Shown one piece after another: positions 35,501 to 40,686 of a stretch of DNA of 64,000 nucleotides; position 1 is the stretch's first letter; every line of letters begins with the position of its first letter. The notes under the pieces were generated by a model, which made no database searches, was not told the origin of the DNA, and worked only from the letters and a program-made list of their open reading frames with translations. The DNA lies in the NCBI GenBank assembly GCA_036245525.1, contig BTPG01000002.1, forward strand, positions 165,199,463 to 165,263,462. The letters are read 5' to 3'. The translations under genes were made by a program, and so were the position numbers. Source of the stretch: Semisulcospira habei (lineage: Eukaryota; Mollusca; Gastropoda; Semisulcospiridae).

Positions 35501-38352
35501 TATGGGCACCGCGACATTGGAGCAACTACGTGTATGTCTTACTGACTAGGAAGCAAGCTGTCGGCCGGATCACCTTTTGTCTAATGGGCTCTGAGCCAGT
35601 GATACTATGAGGTCATAGGTAGGTCACACTGTCCTTGGTTTGCTTTGAACACATTGCTCCGCTTATGCCTAAAGGCCCCGCTACACATGCCCGGTTTTGA
35701 GGCCGATTCCCGATCAGTTTCGAATCGGTAGGTGATCGGACCGGACTTCAAAAACGTGTGCACTGCCACACATTCCCCGACTTTATTTAGCCGACCGGTT
35801 TGAACCGAAGAGTCAAAGTCGTACCTGTTCTGCAAAATGGCTGCTAGTTTTGACAGTGATGATGATGTGCTTGCATTATCAGCAGTTTTGCATCATATTC
35901 GGGAAGAGGCGTGCAAAACATCAGCAACGGCGGTGGTACTGATCACAACAGGCGTGTTCCGCCATTTGCAAACTGAACTGAAACGACATGCTTTGCGAGA
36001 CGCGCTCTGATTGGTTGAAGCTTACGATCGGGACCGATTCGGATCGGAAAAATAGAGCAGGTTCTAGACACCCGATTCCCAGCCGATTGGGACCGGATCG
36101 GATAATTGACGTCATCCGATCGCAATCGGATCGGAATCGGCTTCAAAATCGGGGCACAACCGGCACGTGTGGCGGGGCCTTAACACCACTACGACAAAGA
36201 GTGCTGAGCGGCTATACTGTAGACACAACAATCGGTCACGCTCTGCACCCTGAACCCGTCCTCCCCCAGCCCCCACCCCTCACCCCCCCCCCCTCACCCG
36301 TGTCTTTTGACTCATTCGCGGCCATCGCATCCGGATGCGGCTGGCCGCGAATGCGGAGTTAACCCCGTTCACTGCCGATGGTCCTAGATTGTGTTTCTGA
36401 AGTCTCAGCGTCACGGAGCCCCAGCCGACCAAGGAACGTGGATACAAAAATTCGCGTCAGCAAGACGCAAAAATCCTCATGAGCCCCCGCAATTGCAGGG
36501 GCTTATGTAGCTCGTAGACCAAGCGCATACCAAGGACCAGCGCTTGGAGTCCCTGCTATGTTAAAAACGTGTAGGAGAGTGGCGCACACATACCTGACAA
36601 AGGAGGAAGAAAATAAGGCATAATATTAATGCTATACTGTGTCCAAAGCTGTTCTCCAAAGTACGTCGCAACTTTGAAGCAAAATTTAATGCAATATTTC
36701 AAACATAAAGTTAGCATATTTTCTTTTCATTTTTTGAAGTAAAGCATCACCGTTTTGACGCTTGTCTTCGAATCGACCCACTCCGCTGACCGGACGCCAT
36801 CTTGGTTTTGTAAATTTGCGGTGGAAACACACTTCGGTGACATCATGAGATCGGTCATGTGATCCACATTCTAAGAATAGAAACGCGCGTGCAAAGTAAA
36901 AGAGCTCGTGCGTGTGTAATCGAAAGAGCACACGACAATAAAAAATAATGCGTTTTCAAATACGTCTGATTGTCTGTTTATTATCATAGTACGTGTGTGT
37001 AATGGCCTCTTGTGCCTACTGTGGCAGTAGCTTGTAGACCAAGCGCATATCAAGAACTTGAACAGCGTTCGGAGTCCCTGCCGTATGTTAAAAACGTGTA
37101 GGAGTCGTGGCGCGGCTCTAAACGACAGAAGAAAAAAAAAATTTTAAAGAAAGGAAGGAACCAGAGAAGCAACCTAGCTTGAGCTCCTTTGTCACAATAA
37201 ACTCATGTACAAGGTTTTATTAAATGCACAAGCCAGTGTCAGCTATTGCGACGTGAAAGATTTCAGACCACCCGGCATTTTGTTCACAAAAAATTGAAGA
37301 ATTTGGGCAGATAAATAGATTCCACGTCGTTAGCATATAATTATGATAGTAACAAGAAAACATTTACGTCACTCGACAGCATTGAAGATGACGTCATATT
37401 CTTGTTCATAATTCCTTTGACCCCTCATTCTTGCAGTACATATACATGAAAACACTGTACTCCTTCAGTTGGGAAGGCTCTTTACGGGGAAAAAAATACA
37501 AAGTAATTCTGCACCACCAGCTAATACTTTACCCAAGACAAATCTGCGGCGGAGATGAAAGCATAAGGTGTTCAAAACTGAAGATTTTCTTCCGGTCTAA
37601 CGACGAAAACAACCTACCCCAAGCAACGGAGCCGCTCCGATTCTAGTGTGCGCCATGATTTCTGATAAGGGAACTTAGGGTTTTGGAAAGCGTTAGGATC
37701 TAAAATATCTTATGCGCCACCGTCAAATCATCCGGTAAGTTAATGCGCCACTGATTTTCAGCGGTTGGATTCGGGGCCTCGGTTCTAGAGCCCCCCAAAA
37801 TAACTGAGGCCCCCCCCCCCCCCCCCCCCCGGGGGTTAGGGCTTATGAGGATCTATGCGTCTTGCGTCTGGATATCTGCGTGTCTGTTCCGCCGGCAATG
37901 AAGGGGTAAAGTGAGTTAACCCATTCAGCCCTGAAGCACTATAGCAGGAGATGGATCGACCATGATAATTCAAGGGTAGTGCCAGATTAGCTTGGCGCCT
38001 GTCGGCGCCAAGCTAATCTGGCACTACCCTTGAATTATCATGGTCGATCCATCTCCTGCAACAGGTGCATAGTCGTTAGATGACGCCTCCAAAATTTGGG
38101 AAATACGTGCGTCGGGCTGAGTGAGTTATTTCTATTCACATACCGACGCCGTAGATGAGTTTGCCCGTAGGCTCGTAAGCCAGCTGTTCTATGGCGCCAG
38201 TCGTCAGTCCGTACAGCGGCTGGTTGTTGTCGTCAAAATTGTGCGGCAAGTAAAGAGTGTCGAGCTTGACCAGCTGAACCTCGTAACCCACGGCAAGGGA
38301 GAGAATGGACATCAACAGAGCAATCGCGTGCGACAGTTGTCTTCCTTCCATC
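16147..38352 (-). CDS. msp130: MSP130-type (choice-of-anchor I) secreted/cell-surface glycoprotein, 11 exons seen
   Basis: Eleven minus-strand exons, with consensus splice sites and matching phases, give about 561 residues without the last exon. The order is a signal peptide (MEGRQLSHAIALLMSILSLA), then the beta-propeller-like choice-of-anchor I fold: AIEQLAYEPTGKLIYGVG, GDVFISYVN, GALPDMV, EPEYITFN..FTKAYVGLQ, ENNAIAEVDLVN, IPDAIHF, YIITANEGDAQEY, GRSFSVF, LDTRSDNKGPETES and VSGTISTF. A Ser/Thr/Pro-rich segment follows. MSP130 proteins are GPI-anchored glycoproteins of biomineralising cells in sea urchins and also occur in molluscs; transfer from bacteria has been proposed for the family. 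Several family positions differ here: GPETE for the usual GPEPE, and VDPEFL for a GPEGL-type motif. The terminal exon, probably the anchor signal, was not found. A role in shell formation is inference from the family. Confidence 0.85.
16345..16468. repeat. (CA)n and (GC)n microsatellite
   Basis: A short CA run, a CG-alternating patch and about 70 bp of AC dinucleotides just upstream of exon 11. Confidence 0.97.
16579..16798. mobile_element. Foldback element pB-B, TTAA to TTAA
   Basis: Ends TTAACCCTTTTAGCGCC and GGCGCTGAAAGGGTTAA. The inner arms AAGGGTAGTGCCAGATTAGC and its complement meet at GGCGCC. Confidence 0.8.
16998..17070. mobile_element. TA-flanked hairpin MITE, near-perfect copy
   Basis: ACTGACGAGCAAAAGAAATG and CATTTCTTTTGCTCGTCAGT are perfect 20-bp inverted repeats flanked by TA. 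The whole element is about 70 bp with CGACA/TGTCG inside. TA flanks suggest mobilisation by a Tc1/mariner transposase. Confidence 0.8.
17167..17405. mobile_element. Foldback element pB-A, TTAA to TTAA
   Basis: TTAA at 17167 and 17402. The hairpin 17297-17362 pairs AAGACATAATCCCTCATGAA with its complement around CCCCCGC..GCGGGGG. Confidence 0.8.
17406..18467. other. No exon seen; partial pB-B at 17629-17770 and repeats
   Basis: 17629-17770 begins TTAACTCATTCAGCCCGGCG and has the left pB-B arm to GCTTGGCGCC, but most of the right arm is deleted before GGGCTGAATGGG. The remainder holds short GT/GC-rich runs and no recognised coding segment. Confidence 0.6.
18468..18625. mobile_element. Foldback element pB-B (diverged)
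   Basis: From TTAA at 18468. The arms GATAGTTCAAGGGTAGT and ACTACCCTTGAACTGTC pair around AAGCTTGGCGCCTATAGGCG. The right terminal TTAA is not preserved. Confidence 0.7.
18626..19262. other. No gene seen; AAAT/AAAC-rich and C-rich low complexity
   Basis: 18730-18870 is mainly AAAT and AAAC units and 19180-19230 is CCCCA-rich. Nothing coding was recognised. Confidence 0.65.
19263..19334. mobile_element. Hairpin, CTGTGATTTTGGACCTTACG family
   Basis: GTCTGTGATTTTGGACCTTA and TAAGGTCCAAAATCACAAAC pair nearly perfectly; outside them is GCTGGT/ACCAGC. Diverged or partial copies are at 22069-22130, 22855-22905, 23133-23190 and 38967-38990. Confidence 0.8.
19371..19610 (-). mobile_element. tRNA-derived SINE, minus strand
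   Basis: Read on the minus strand the element ends GACGTTAAACCCCGAACTAA, and its middle (about 19500-19570) matches the plus-strand SINE that runs off the window end (63900-64000): both contain CATGTCCGTTGA.AGGTCCTG and GTAAATCAAAGTG.CAC. Confidence 0.7.
19638..19697. mobile_element. Hairpin, GGTTGTCTCGCTCGATTCG
   Basis: GGTTGTCTCGCTCGATTCG and CGAATCGAGGGAGACAACC pair with one mismatch around CCGCTGATAAGCGG. Only one copy was seen in this window. Confidence 0.7.
19698..20428. other. No exon seen; ordinary intron-like DNA
   Basis: A CAGA-rich run lies near 20255-20300. The 5' flank of a pB-A element (AACCGATTCACTGCCAGTGG) begins near 20320. Nothing else was recognised. Confidence 0.55.
20429..20493. 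mobile_element. pB-A hairpin core, near perfect
   Basis: CAAGAGGCATAGATCCTCAT and its complement around CCCCCGCAACTGCGGGGG. Terminal TTAA sequences have decayed. Confidence 0.8.
20587..20681 (-). CDS. msp130: MSP130 exon 10, VSGTIST strand
   Basis: The acceptor is CCTTGTCGTAG and the donor is AG|GTCAGT. The first base completes the Ser begun in exon 9; the exon then reads FYGPRVMADYPVLLTAGTVS and GTISTFGVQVS. If the donor is not used, the frame meets a stop (TAA at 20581-20579) two codons later, so this could instead be the terminal exon of a shorter form. Confidence 0.8.
20943..20996. mobile_element. Short pB-A hairpin derivative
   Basis: CAAGAGACAAAGAACCTCAT and ATGAGGTTCTTTGCCTCTTG pair around CAGCCCCGCTC. 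The GC-rich tip is reduced compared with other copies. Confidence 0.75.
21590..21794. repeat. (GT)n microsatellite with GC patches
   Basis: About 200 bp of TG dinucleotides with interspersed TGCG, TTTG and TCTG units. The open frames are repeat artefacts. Confidence 0.97.
21904..22032 (-). CDS. msp130: MSP130 exon 9
   Basis: The acceptor is TGTCCACAG and the donor is TC|GTAAGA. The first base completes Ser after IFVY; the exon then encodes VKEGGMSPVFQTMVTGVPRD and ends DDRDLYCVDPEFL. In relatives this last segment usually reads as a GPEGL-type motif, so VDPEFL is a diverged version. Confidence 0.85.
22171..22263. mobile_element. Foldback element pB-D
   Basis: CTCTTTGGCTGTCGATAG and CTACCGACAGCCACAGGG arms run to a centre at GATTCCTGCAGGAA. 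TTAA is mutated to ATTA/TTAT at the ends. Confidence 0.75.
22293..22475. mobile_element. Foldback element pB-A, TTAA to TTAA, hairpin tip deleted
   Basis: Ends TTAACCCGTTCAGTGC and GCACTGAACGGGTTAA. The stem is CAAGAGGCATAGATCCTCA followed by CGATCCATACCTCTTG. At 22341-22344 it has an unoccupied TTAA in CAATCTTCGTTAATTCAGC, the site occupied by a pB-D copy in the sister element at 47497-47768. Confidence 0.85.
22967..23061 (-). CDS. msp130: MSP130 exon 8, GPETES
   Basis: The acceptor is TTGCCCGGCAG and the donor is AG|GTAACA. It begins in phase 0 right after DTRSDNK and encodes GPETESLAVGEIGGRLLIFV then GNERPGTIFVY. The family motif here is usually GPEPE; the Pro is replaced by Thr. Confidence 0.88.
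23317..23408. mobile_element. Foldback element pB-D
   Basis: Left TCCTTTGGCTGTCGGTTG, right CTACCGACCGCTGAAAGGTT, centre GATTCCTGCAGGAATC with no unpaired loop. The right TTAA is kept (23405). Confidence 0.8.
23615..23705. mobile_element. Foldback element pB-D
   Basis: TTAACCCTTTGGCTGTCGGT at the left; CTACCGACAAGCAAAGGGTT at the right; centre CATTCCTGCAGGATTC. It lies about 150 bp from the donor end of MSP130 exon 7. Confidence 0.8.
23858..24093 (-). CDS. msp130: MSP130 exon 7
   Basis: The acceptor is CAACTTTCAG and the donor is AAG|GTAAAT. It encodes RLTFSNVDGRNSEGQYEKFY, TYGGRSFSVFRASDM and LDTRSDNK, ending in phase 0. The FSVF strand and the SD.K end are family landmarks. Confidence 0.9.
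24124..24339. mobile_element. Foldback element pB-B (ATTACACCCTGAGG variant)
   Basis: TTAACCCATTACACCCTGAG at the left. The arms TAGTTCAAGGGTGGTGTCGG and TGGCACCAACCTTGAACTA pair around AGCTTGGCGCC. The same variant occurs at 40687-40907. Confidence 0.78.
24897..25108. mobile_element. Foldback element pB-B, strong hairpin
   Basis: The arms GATAATTCAAGGGTAGTGCC and GGCACTGCCCTTGAATAATC, with TTAGCTTGGCGCC on both sides of a short loop. Left TTAACCCATTCAGCCCTGAC. Confidence 0.82.
25142..25355. mobile_element. Foldback element pB-B (CATTCTACCCC variant), TTAA to TTAA
   Basis: TTAACTCATTCTACCCCAAC and GGGGTAGAATGAGTTAA ends. The long stem contains GATAGTTCAAGGGGGATGCC. Nearly the same element lies at 43864-44077. 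Confidence 0.85.
25356..25530. mobile_element. Foldback element pB-A
   Basis: The core hairpin 25422-25487 pairs CAAGAGGCACAGATCCTCAT with its complement around CCCCCGC/GCGGGGG. It directly follows the pB-B element at its right-hand TTAA (25352). The right end is GGCAGTCAAGGGGTT. Confidence 0.78.
25531..26169. other. No exon seen; short pB-B left-arm remnant near 25911-25960
   Basis: The remnant reads GATTGACCATGATAGTTCAA without a partner arm. A GTCGTGTCGT-type simple repeat lies at 26020-26100. Confidence 0.6.
26170..26383. mobile_element. Foldback element pB-B
   Basis: The arms ATGATAGTTCAAGAGTAGTG and CACCACCAATGAACTATCAT; centre GTTTGGCGCC..GCCGCCAAG. Right TTAA at 26380. Confidence 0.78.
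26490..26580. mobile_element. pB-A hairpin (decayed)
   Basis: CCTCATGAGCCCCCGCAACT and ACGTGGGCTCATGGGATTC, then ATGCCTCTTGG. The stem is shortened. Confidence 0.6.
26714..26878 (-). CDS. msp130: MSP130 exon 6, ANEGDAQEY
   Basis: The acceptor is TTCCTTGTAG and the donor is CG|GTAAAA. It encodes VHIGSWPVYGMYIPDAIHFV and YIITANEGDAQEYTAVNFAE, the most conserved block of the family. Phase 1 in and out. Confidence 0.92.
27131..27344. mobile_element. Foldback element pB-B, strong hairpin
   Basis: The arms GATAATTCAAGGGTAGGGCC and GGCACTACCCTTGAATTATC, with the core AGCTTGGCGCCGACAGGCGC. The right end GGGCTGAATGGGTTAA stops at 27344. Confidence 0.85.
27344..27424. mobile_element. Near-perfect palindrome, AGTCCTGCGC family
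   Basis: CTTAGTCCTGCGCCAGCCAC and GTGGCTGGCGCAGGACTAAG are perfect complements, continuing TAAGCAAGGTGCTC/GAGCACCTTGCTTA to a short loop. It begins at the TTAA that ends the preceding pB-B element. Confidence 0.82.
27586..27694 (-). CDS. msp130: MSP130 exon 5
   Basis: The acceptor is TTGGCTAATAG and the donor is GAG|GTCACG, a weak donor. It encodes ENNAIAEVDLVNNNITAVHG and LGFKQWGELDPSDRDG, starting in phase 0 after the Gln of exon 4. Confidence 0.88.
27753..27825 (+). mobile_element. tRNA-derived SINE head
   Basis: It has tRNA-like internal promoter boxes: TAGCTTAGTGG (box A type) and GGTTCAAATCTC (box B type) about 35 bp apart. It does not end like a mature tRNA gene and continues into unrelated SINE body, so it is read as a SINE. 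Confidence 0.6.
27826..28948. other. No exon seen; intron DNA, possibly an unresolved repeat rich in CTTCG
   Basis: CTTCGAC/GTCGAAG-type words recur between 27970 and 28700 and may mark an old element, but I could not define its ends. Confidence 0.5.
28949..29117. mobile_element. TA-flanked MITE, GAAACCTGTGTAAGGCGACC
   Basis: The left end ATGAAACCTGTGTAAGGCGA and the right end (complement of GCGGTCGCTTTGACAGGTTT) form inverted repeats of about 24 bp with TA outside. It resembles mariner-type MITEs. Confidence 0.65.
29145..29210. mobile_element. pB-A hairpin core, near perfect
   Basis: CAAGAGGCATAGATCCTCAT pairs with ATGAGGATCTATGTCTCTT around CCCCCGCAGTCGCGGGGG. Confidence 0.8.
29428..29975 (+). 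mobile_element. Unclassified ~548-bp element, copy 1, with 10-bp target duplication
   Basis: AATGAGTTAT occurs at 29418-29427 and again at 29976-29985, bracketing the element. The interior matches the 51620-52174 copy on the opposite strand almost base for base, from GGCATCCTGTCTCG to GAGCCCCCTACACCCC. No terminal inverted repeats, and no reverse transcriptase or transposase, are seen. One 62-residue frame starting MNTTPSRGLAHQLRWFARVW is the same in both copies, but this may only reflect recent copying. Confidence 0.85.
30009..30175. mobile_element. pB-B foldback with collapsed tip
   Basis: The outer arms are kept, but the stem closes at AGTGCCAGATTCTGGCACT; the usual GCTTGGCGCC centre is deleted. 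Confidence 0.7.
30220..30290. repeat. G-rich low-complexity tract
   Basis: A run of about 26 G followed by GGA-rich sequence. Confidence 0.95.
30859..30932. repeat. (TC)n then (AC)n microsatellite
   Basis: About 56 bp of TC followed by 16 bp of AC, at the left border of the tandem duplication that follows. Confidence 0.95.
30933..32325. repeat. Tandem duplication, ~365-bp unit, first copy interrupted by a LINE
   Basis: Unit 1 is 30933-31224 plus 31888-31963; unit 2 is 31964-32325. Shared blocks in order: GCATCTCCAA.AGGCATAGAT, GAACATCTATGC, GAAGAGCATGC, TAGCATGTAGCTAGGTAAA, AGCAAGACTGAAATTGTACC, CAAGTCTTGAAGCGAAAG, GACAAATGACGTTTGACAAA. Each unit contains a short hairpin related to pB-A (AAGAGGCATAGATCC..CATCTATGCCTCTT). 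Confidence 0.85.
31225..31887 (+). mobile_element. L2/CR1-like LINE 3' fragment with (ATT)n tail and 5-bp duplication
   Basis: Frames read ISGLPHSTTLTLQRVQNNAA, LLKLLHWLPIP, then after a stop and shift YKSLNNYAPTYLSNLLHPYT, and end RSVLKTHLFQQF. This is the C-terminal region of L2/CR1 reverse transcriptase proteins. The 3' end has GCGCTTA and TAAGCGC as a stem, then ATTATAAATAC and (ATT)n at 31828-31887. TCATA flanks it at 31220-31224 and 31888-31892. Confidence 0.85.
32326..32916. other. No exon seen; (TTG)n, T-rich and G-rich low complexity
   Basis: (TTG)n lies at about 32513-32550, a T/TTTTG-rich stretch to 32710 and a G-rich stretch to 32790. 32806-32850 is a short piece, inverted, of the repeat seen at 36508 and 37026. 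Confidence 0.8.
32917..33052 (-). CDS. msp130: MSP130 exon 4
   Basis: The acceptor is TATTGTTGCAG and the donor is CAG|GTACGC. It encodes LGELSASGVRWVYRGNGTSN and EPEYITFNTDFTKAYVGLQ. The PEYI..TKAYV.LQ pattern is typical of the family. Confidence 0.9.
33320..33364. mobile_element. Short hairpin, CCGACGTCAGCCTTAG
   Basis: CCGACGTCAGCCTTAG and CTAAGGCTGACGTCGG are 16-bp perfect complements around GTGGCCCGCGCACGA. The wider sequence resembles the GC-rich GGGCCC foldback family. Confidence 0.75.
33518..33609. mobile_element. Foldback element pB-D with TTAA at both ends
   Basis: TTAACCCTTTGGTTGTCGGT and CTACCTACAACCAAAGGCTT end in TTAA. Centre GATTCCTACAGGAATC. Confidence 0.85.
33891..34080 (-). 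CDS. msp130: MSP130 exon 3
   Basis: The acceptor is TTTTCTCCAG and the donor is CG|GTGGGT. It encodes GALPDMVQPTSDCTIVVAIE, then GGVGIIRFSRGI and FTKFNE. The GALPDM block is a family hallmark. Confidence 0.92.
34108..34263. mobile_element. pB-B foldback (decayed)
   Basis: The arms GATAATTCAAGGGTGGTGCC and TACCTCCCTTGAACTATC pair imperfectly. It ends AAAGGGTTAA and fills most of the 213-bp intron 2. Confidence 0.7.
34294..34509 (-). CDS. msp130: MSP130 exon 2
   Basis: The acceptor is TTTTTCTTCAG and the donor is A|GTAAGT. It encodes DGIIHVVDASDPSRLRYVNR, FTDVETCGGDVFISYVNK and VRVYRAYSGGVMEMLHDIP. Confidence 0.9.
34845..35364 (-). mobile_element. PIF/Harbinger-like MITE, copy 1 (TTA duplication)
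   Basis: The ends AGGCCCCGCCACACGGGCC and (complement) AGGCCCCGCTACACGAGCCC are inverted repeats, and TTA stands at 34842-34844 and 35365-35367. A short minus-strand frame of about 57 codons starting MTASFDSDDDVLALSAVLHH survives; it may be the start of the parent transposase. Three-base TTA/TAA duplications suit PIF/Harbinger. Confidence 0.8.
35673..36180 (+). mobile_element. PIF/Harbinger-like MITE, copy 2, inverted relative to copy 1 (TAA duplication)
   Basis: The ends AGGCCCCGCTACACATGCCC and CACGTGTGGCGGGGCCT are flanked by TAA at 35670-35672 and 36181-36183. The plus-strand frame from 35837 begins MAASFDSDDDVLALSAVLHH. Sequence matches copy 1 along its length in the opposite orientation, with 308 bp between them, so the MSP130 first intron could fold into a hairpin of about 500 bp. 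Confidence 0.82.
36310..36510. mobile_element. pB-C element joined to a truncated pB-A element at one TTAA
   Basis: 36310-36362 is a pB-C-type hairpin (CTCATTCGCGGCCATCGCAT with CCGGATGCGGCTGGCCGCGA). Its right TTAA at 36359 is also the left TTAA of a pB-A (TTAACCCCGTTCACTGCC). That pB-A stops within its hairpin at AATTGCAGGGGCTTATG. Confidence 0.72.
36508..37120. repeat. Pair of similar ~90-bp blocks about 520 bp apart
   Basis: 36511-36595 and 37026-37110 share GTAGACCAAGCGCATA, GGAGTCCCTGC and ATGTTAAAAACGTGTAGGAG. An inverted piece is at 32806-32850. They could be solo ends of an unrecognised element. The DNA between has no recognised gene. Confidence 0.65.
37121..37915. other. No exon seen; poly-C run and right half of a pB-A
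   Basis: Poly-C lies at about 37810-37830. 37834-37909 is only the right arm of pB-A (GAGGATCTATGCGTCTTGC, then GGCAATGAAGGGG). Confidence 0.6.
37916..38128. mobile_element. Foldback element pB-B, strong hairpin, beside an MSP130 splice donor
   Basis: TTAACCCATTCAGCCCTGAA at the left. The arms GATAATTCAAGGGTAGTGCC and GGCACTACCCTTGAATTATC are perfect. The right end GGGCTGAGTGAGTTA stops 15 bp short of the exon 1 donor at 38143. Confidence 0.85.
38144..38352 (-). CDS. msp130: MSP130 exon 1, signal peptide
   Basis: The start codon is at 38351-38349, preceded by a likely acceptor (GTCTTTTCAG), so a non-coding first exon should lie upstream. It encodes MEGRQLSHAIALLMSILSLA, a signal peptide, then EVQLVKLDTLYLPHNF and AIEQLAYEPTGKLIYGVG. 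The donor is G|GTATGT. An earlier in-frame ATG (38372) lies in the presumed intron and is not favoured. Confidence 0.88.
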
Positions 38353-38489
38353 CTGAAAAGACTAACGGTCATAAAAATGAAATGCTGATGAAGTAAAGAT
38401 TATTGTTTTATAAAAACCAGGTGATATTGATGAATCAGGATCCTTGAAGGCTGAAATTCGTAATGAAATATAGGAGTAAGAGTATTTGC

Positions 38490-38610
<121 letters not shown>

Positions 38611-38708
38611 GGGGGCGGGGGTAGGTGGAGGGGGGGGGGGTGGCGTGGTGAAATTCGTAAGATTACTTTTATATCAATGTGTCTGTGGACTACATTTGGT
38701 ATTTGGTG

Positions 38709-38870
38709 TCTGAGGAATACATCACAGTTCAGGCGGCAGATTCAACATGATAGTTCATGGGTGATGATGTCAGGATAGCTTAACTGACGCCTCTAGGCAC
38801 CAATTAAGCTATTCTGGCACCACCCTTGCACTAATAAGGTTGATTCATATCCGTTTGTGGTGTAACCGGG
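38709..38870. mobile_element. pB-B foldback (decayed)
   Basis: The left arm AACATGATAGTTCATGGGTG and right arm CACCACCCTTGCACTAATAA pair imperfectly, with AATAGCTTAA-type sequence near the tip. Confidence 0.65.
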
Positions 38871-39002
38871 ATGCGGATATGTTGCAGTTTTCGTGCGTAA
38901 GTCTCAAGGGCATACACGATTTTTACTAGATTTTCATACGGGCCTCAGGGAACGGATTTTGAGATGCAAATGCGCTGGTCTGTGATTTTGCCTCTTCACG
39001 TA

Positions 39003-39216
39003 TTAACTCATTCAATCCGACGGCCGTATTTCCCAAATTCTGCAGGCGTCATCTAATGACTATGCACCAGTTGCAGGAGATGGATCGACCATGATAATTC
39101 GAGGGCAGTGCCAGATTAGCTTGGCGCCGACAGGCGCCAAGCTAATCTGGCTCTGCCCTCGAATTATCATGGTCGATCCATCTCCTGCTGTAGTGCGTCA
39201 GGGCTGAATGGGTTAA
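39003..39216. mobile_element. Foldback element pB-B, TTAA to TTAA, near-perfect stem
   Basis: TTAACTCATTCAATCCGACG and AGGGCTGAATGGGTTAA. The stem runs from AGGAGATGGATCGACCATGA to the centre GCTTGGCGCCGACAGGCGCC with very few mismatches, over about 70 bp per arm. Confidence 0.88.
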
Positions 39217-39279
39217 AGCTCTTATTTTCACATAGCTATCCCCTCCAGATACGGCCTAGGAAGTGGACACAGAAAGGGG

Positions 39280-39364
39280 TTAAACTGATCTGCGGGGCCT
39301 CATGAGAATCTTTGCCTCTTGCGCTTGGGAAGTGTTCAGCAGTTTCCTGCAGTGAAGGGGTTAC
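39280..39364. mobile_element. Right half of a pB-A element
   Basis: GGGGCCTCATGAGAATCTTT, GCCTCTTGCG and GCAGTGAAGGGGTTA. The left arm is missing. Confidence 0.65.
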
Positions 39365-39802
39365 ATTGATTACAGTACAAAAATAGTCTTGTCAGTCCAC
39401 AAAGGGTGTGGTTGCGAAACCAGAGTCCAGTCAAAAGTGCAAGAGAGATTAAAAAAAGGACCACGAAGAGAACGATAAGGGATGTAACCAGAAGTTACAG
39501 CGATCAGCTACTAGATGGGGCTTTCGACTGCTAAAAAAATAATGTGCCGATATAACAGGCTTCTCAATGTTGTCTCGCCTCCACTAAGACTTCTCTACCC
39601 TTTTTTTTCGCAATCCGCGTGAGTGGGCGCACGTAATAGAGGCCCCTTGTGCGCAACGGGAGAACTCTCCAAACGTCTCTCTTTGTACGACACTCAAACG
39701 CCTTCAGTTACCCTTTCCTCTGGCATTGTGGAAAGACAACATTACAGAGATTGCGATATAGTAACTTCTTAAGTGCCGGGGTAAGGCAAACTCTATCCAT
39801 CT

Positions 39803-39867
39803 GCAAGAGACATAAATCCTCATGAGCCCCCGCTGTCGCGGGGGCTCATGAGGATTTATGTCTCTTG
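39803..39867. mobile_element. pB-A hairpin core, near perfect
   Basis: CAAGAGACATAAATCCTCAT and ATGAGGATTTATGTCTCTTG around CCCCCGCTGTCGCGGGGG. Confidence 0.82.
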
Positions 39868-40686
39868 TTAGTCAAATGTTCTTTATTACCCTTCTTGGTC
39901 CTGTTTCATTTGGGCTCTTGAAGCGAATGTTGGTCAGTGTGCTAGTGGTTTCTGTCACTGGAAGCGAAGGGGTTAACCTTATGTTGCGTTATGGAGCTGG
40001 TCGCTTTAACAGAGATAATTCTACGAACACGAAATCAGTCAATTTAGAAGTTGTAGGACAGTTGAGGAGTCCACGCCCTTGTCTCCAAATTAGTCCAAAG
40101 TCGAAATTGTCACAAAGTCTGTCGACACAGTACCTCCACTCACGACGTGCGTTGTGGAAAGGTTGCCGGTTGGTACAAAGCTTCCGCGAAGGCTCCATTG
40201 GTCTTTGGGACACGTTGTTACAAAGATCGTGGCAGTTACCATAAACACACACAGAACTTTGTCACAATTTGCAAGAAACCATTACAACTAAACCAGTTAA
40301 AGGCATATTGCTTTGTTGTTTACTACAACATATTGTGTATGGCAGACAGTGTTTCGATGTCATTTTGTCTCGAAACGCAATTACATGACATCGACGGAGT
40401 CACGATCTGCTTTCATGATTTCGTTTTCGAGAATTTCTGAAATCGGAAAATGGACTTGACCACCAAAATGAACGCAGCCGACTCAACTCAAGTTAAAAAT
40501 GTGAGGTAACATTATGATTATATTCTTTCAGCAGAATTTAGACGGGAACCTGGATTCGCGTGATGAAGTGTAATAACTGGTCACTAAATGTTTCAAACGT
40601 TTTTGATTGGATGCAGTGTGCCTCATATAATTTTATAATCGATGTTTCAACGTATACAAGACTGAACGGACGACACGACCCTGAAG
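39868..40686. other. No gene confirmed; short open frames on both strands near 39989-40252
   Basis: A minus-strand frame of 87 codons is Cys-containing, starts MCVYGNCHDLCNNVSQRP and overlaps a plus-strand frame. No splice sites or family match could be established, so it is not called a gene. Confidence 0.4.

Noticed and set aside
34845..36180. Long terminal repeats of an LTR retrotransposon
   Set aside because: The two copies are inverted rather than direct, have 3-bp TTA/TAA duplications and inverted termini, and enclose no gag or pol.
38136..38372. Upstream ATG at 38372 as the MSP130 start
   Set aside because: A good 3' splice site (GTCTTTTCAG) lies between it and the ATG at 38351, and the signal peptide starts naturally at the latter.
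39989..40252. Cys-containing secreted protein exon on the minus strand
   Set aside because: No convincing splice acceptor or donor, no family recognised, and the opposite strand is also open. Left as an uncertain open frame.
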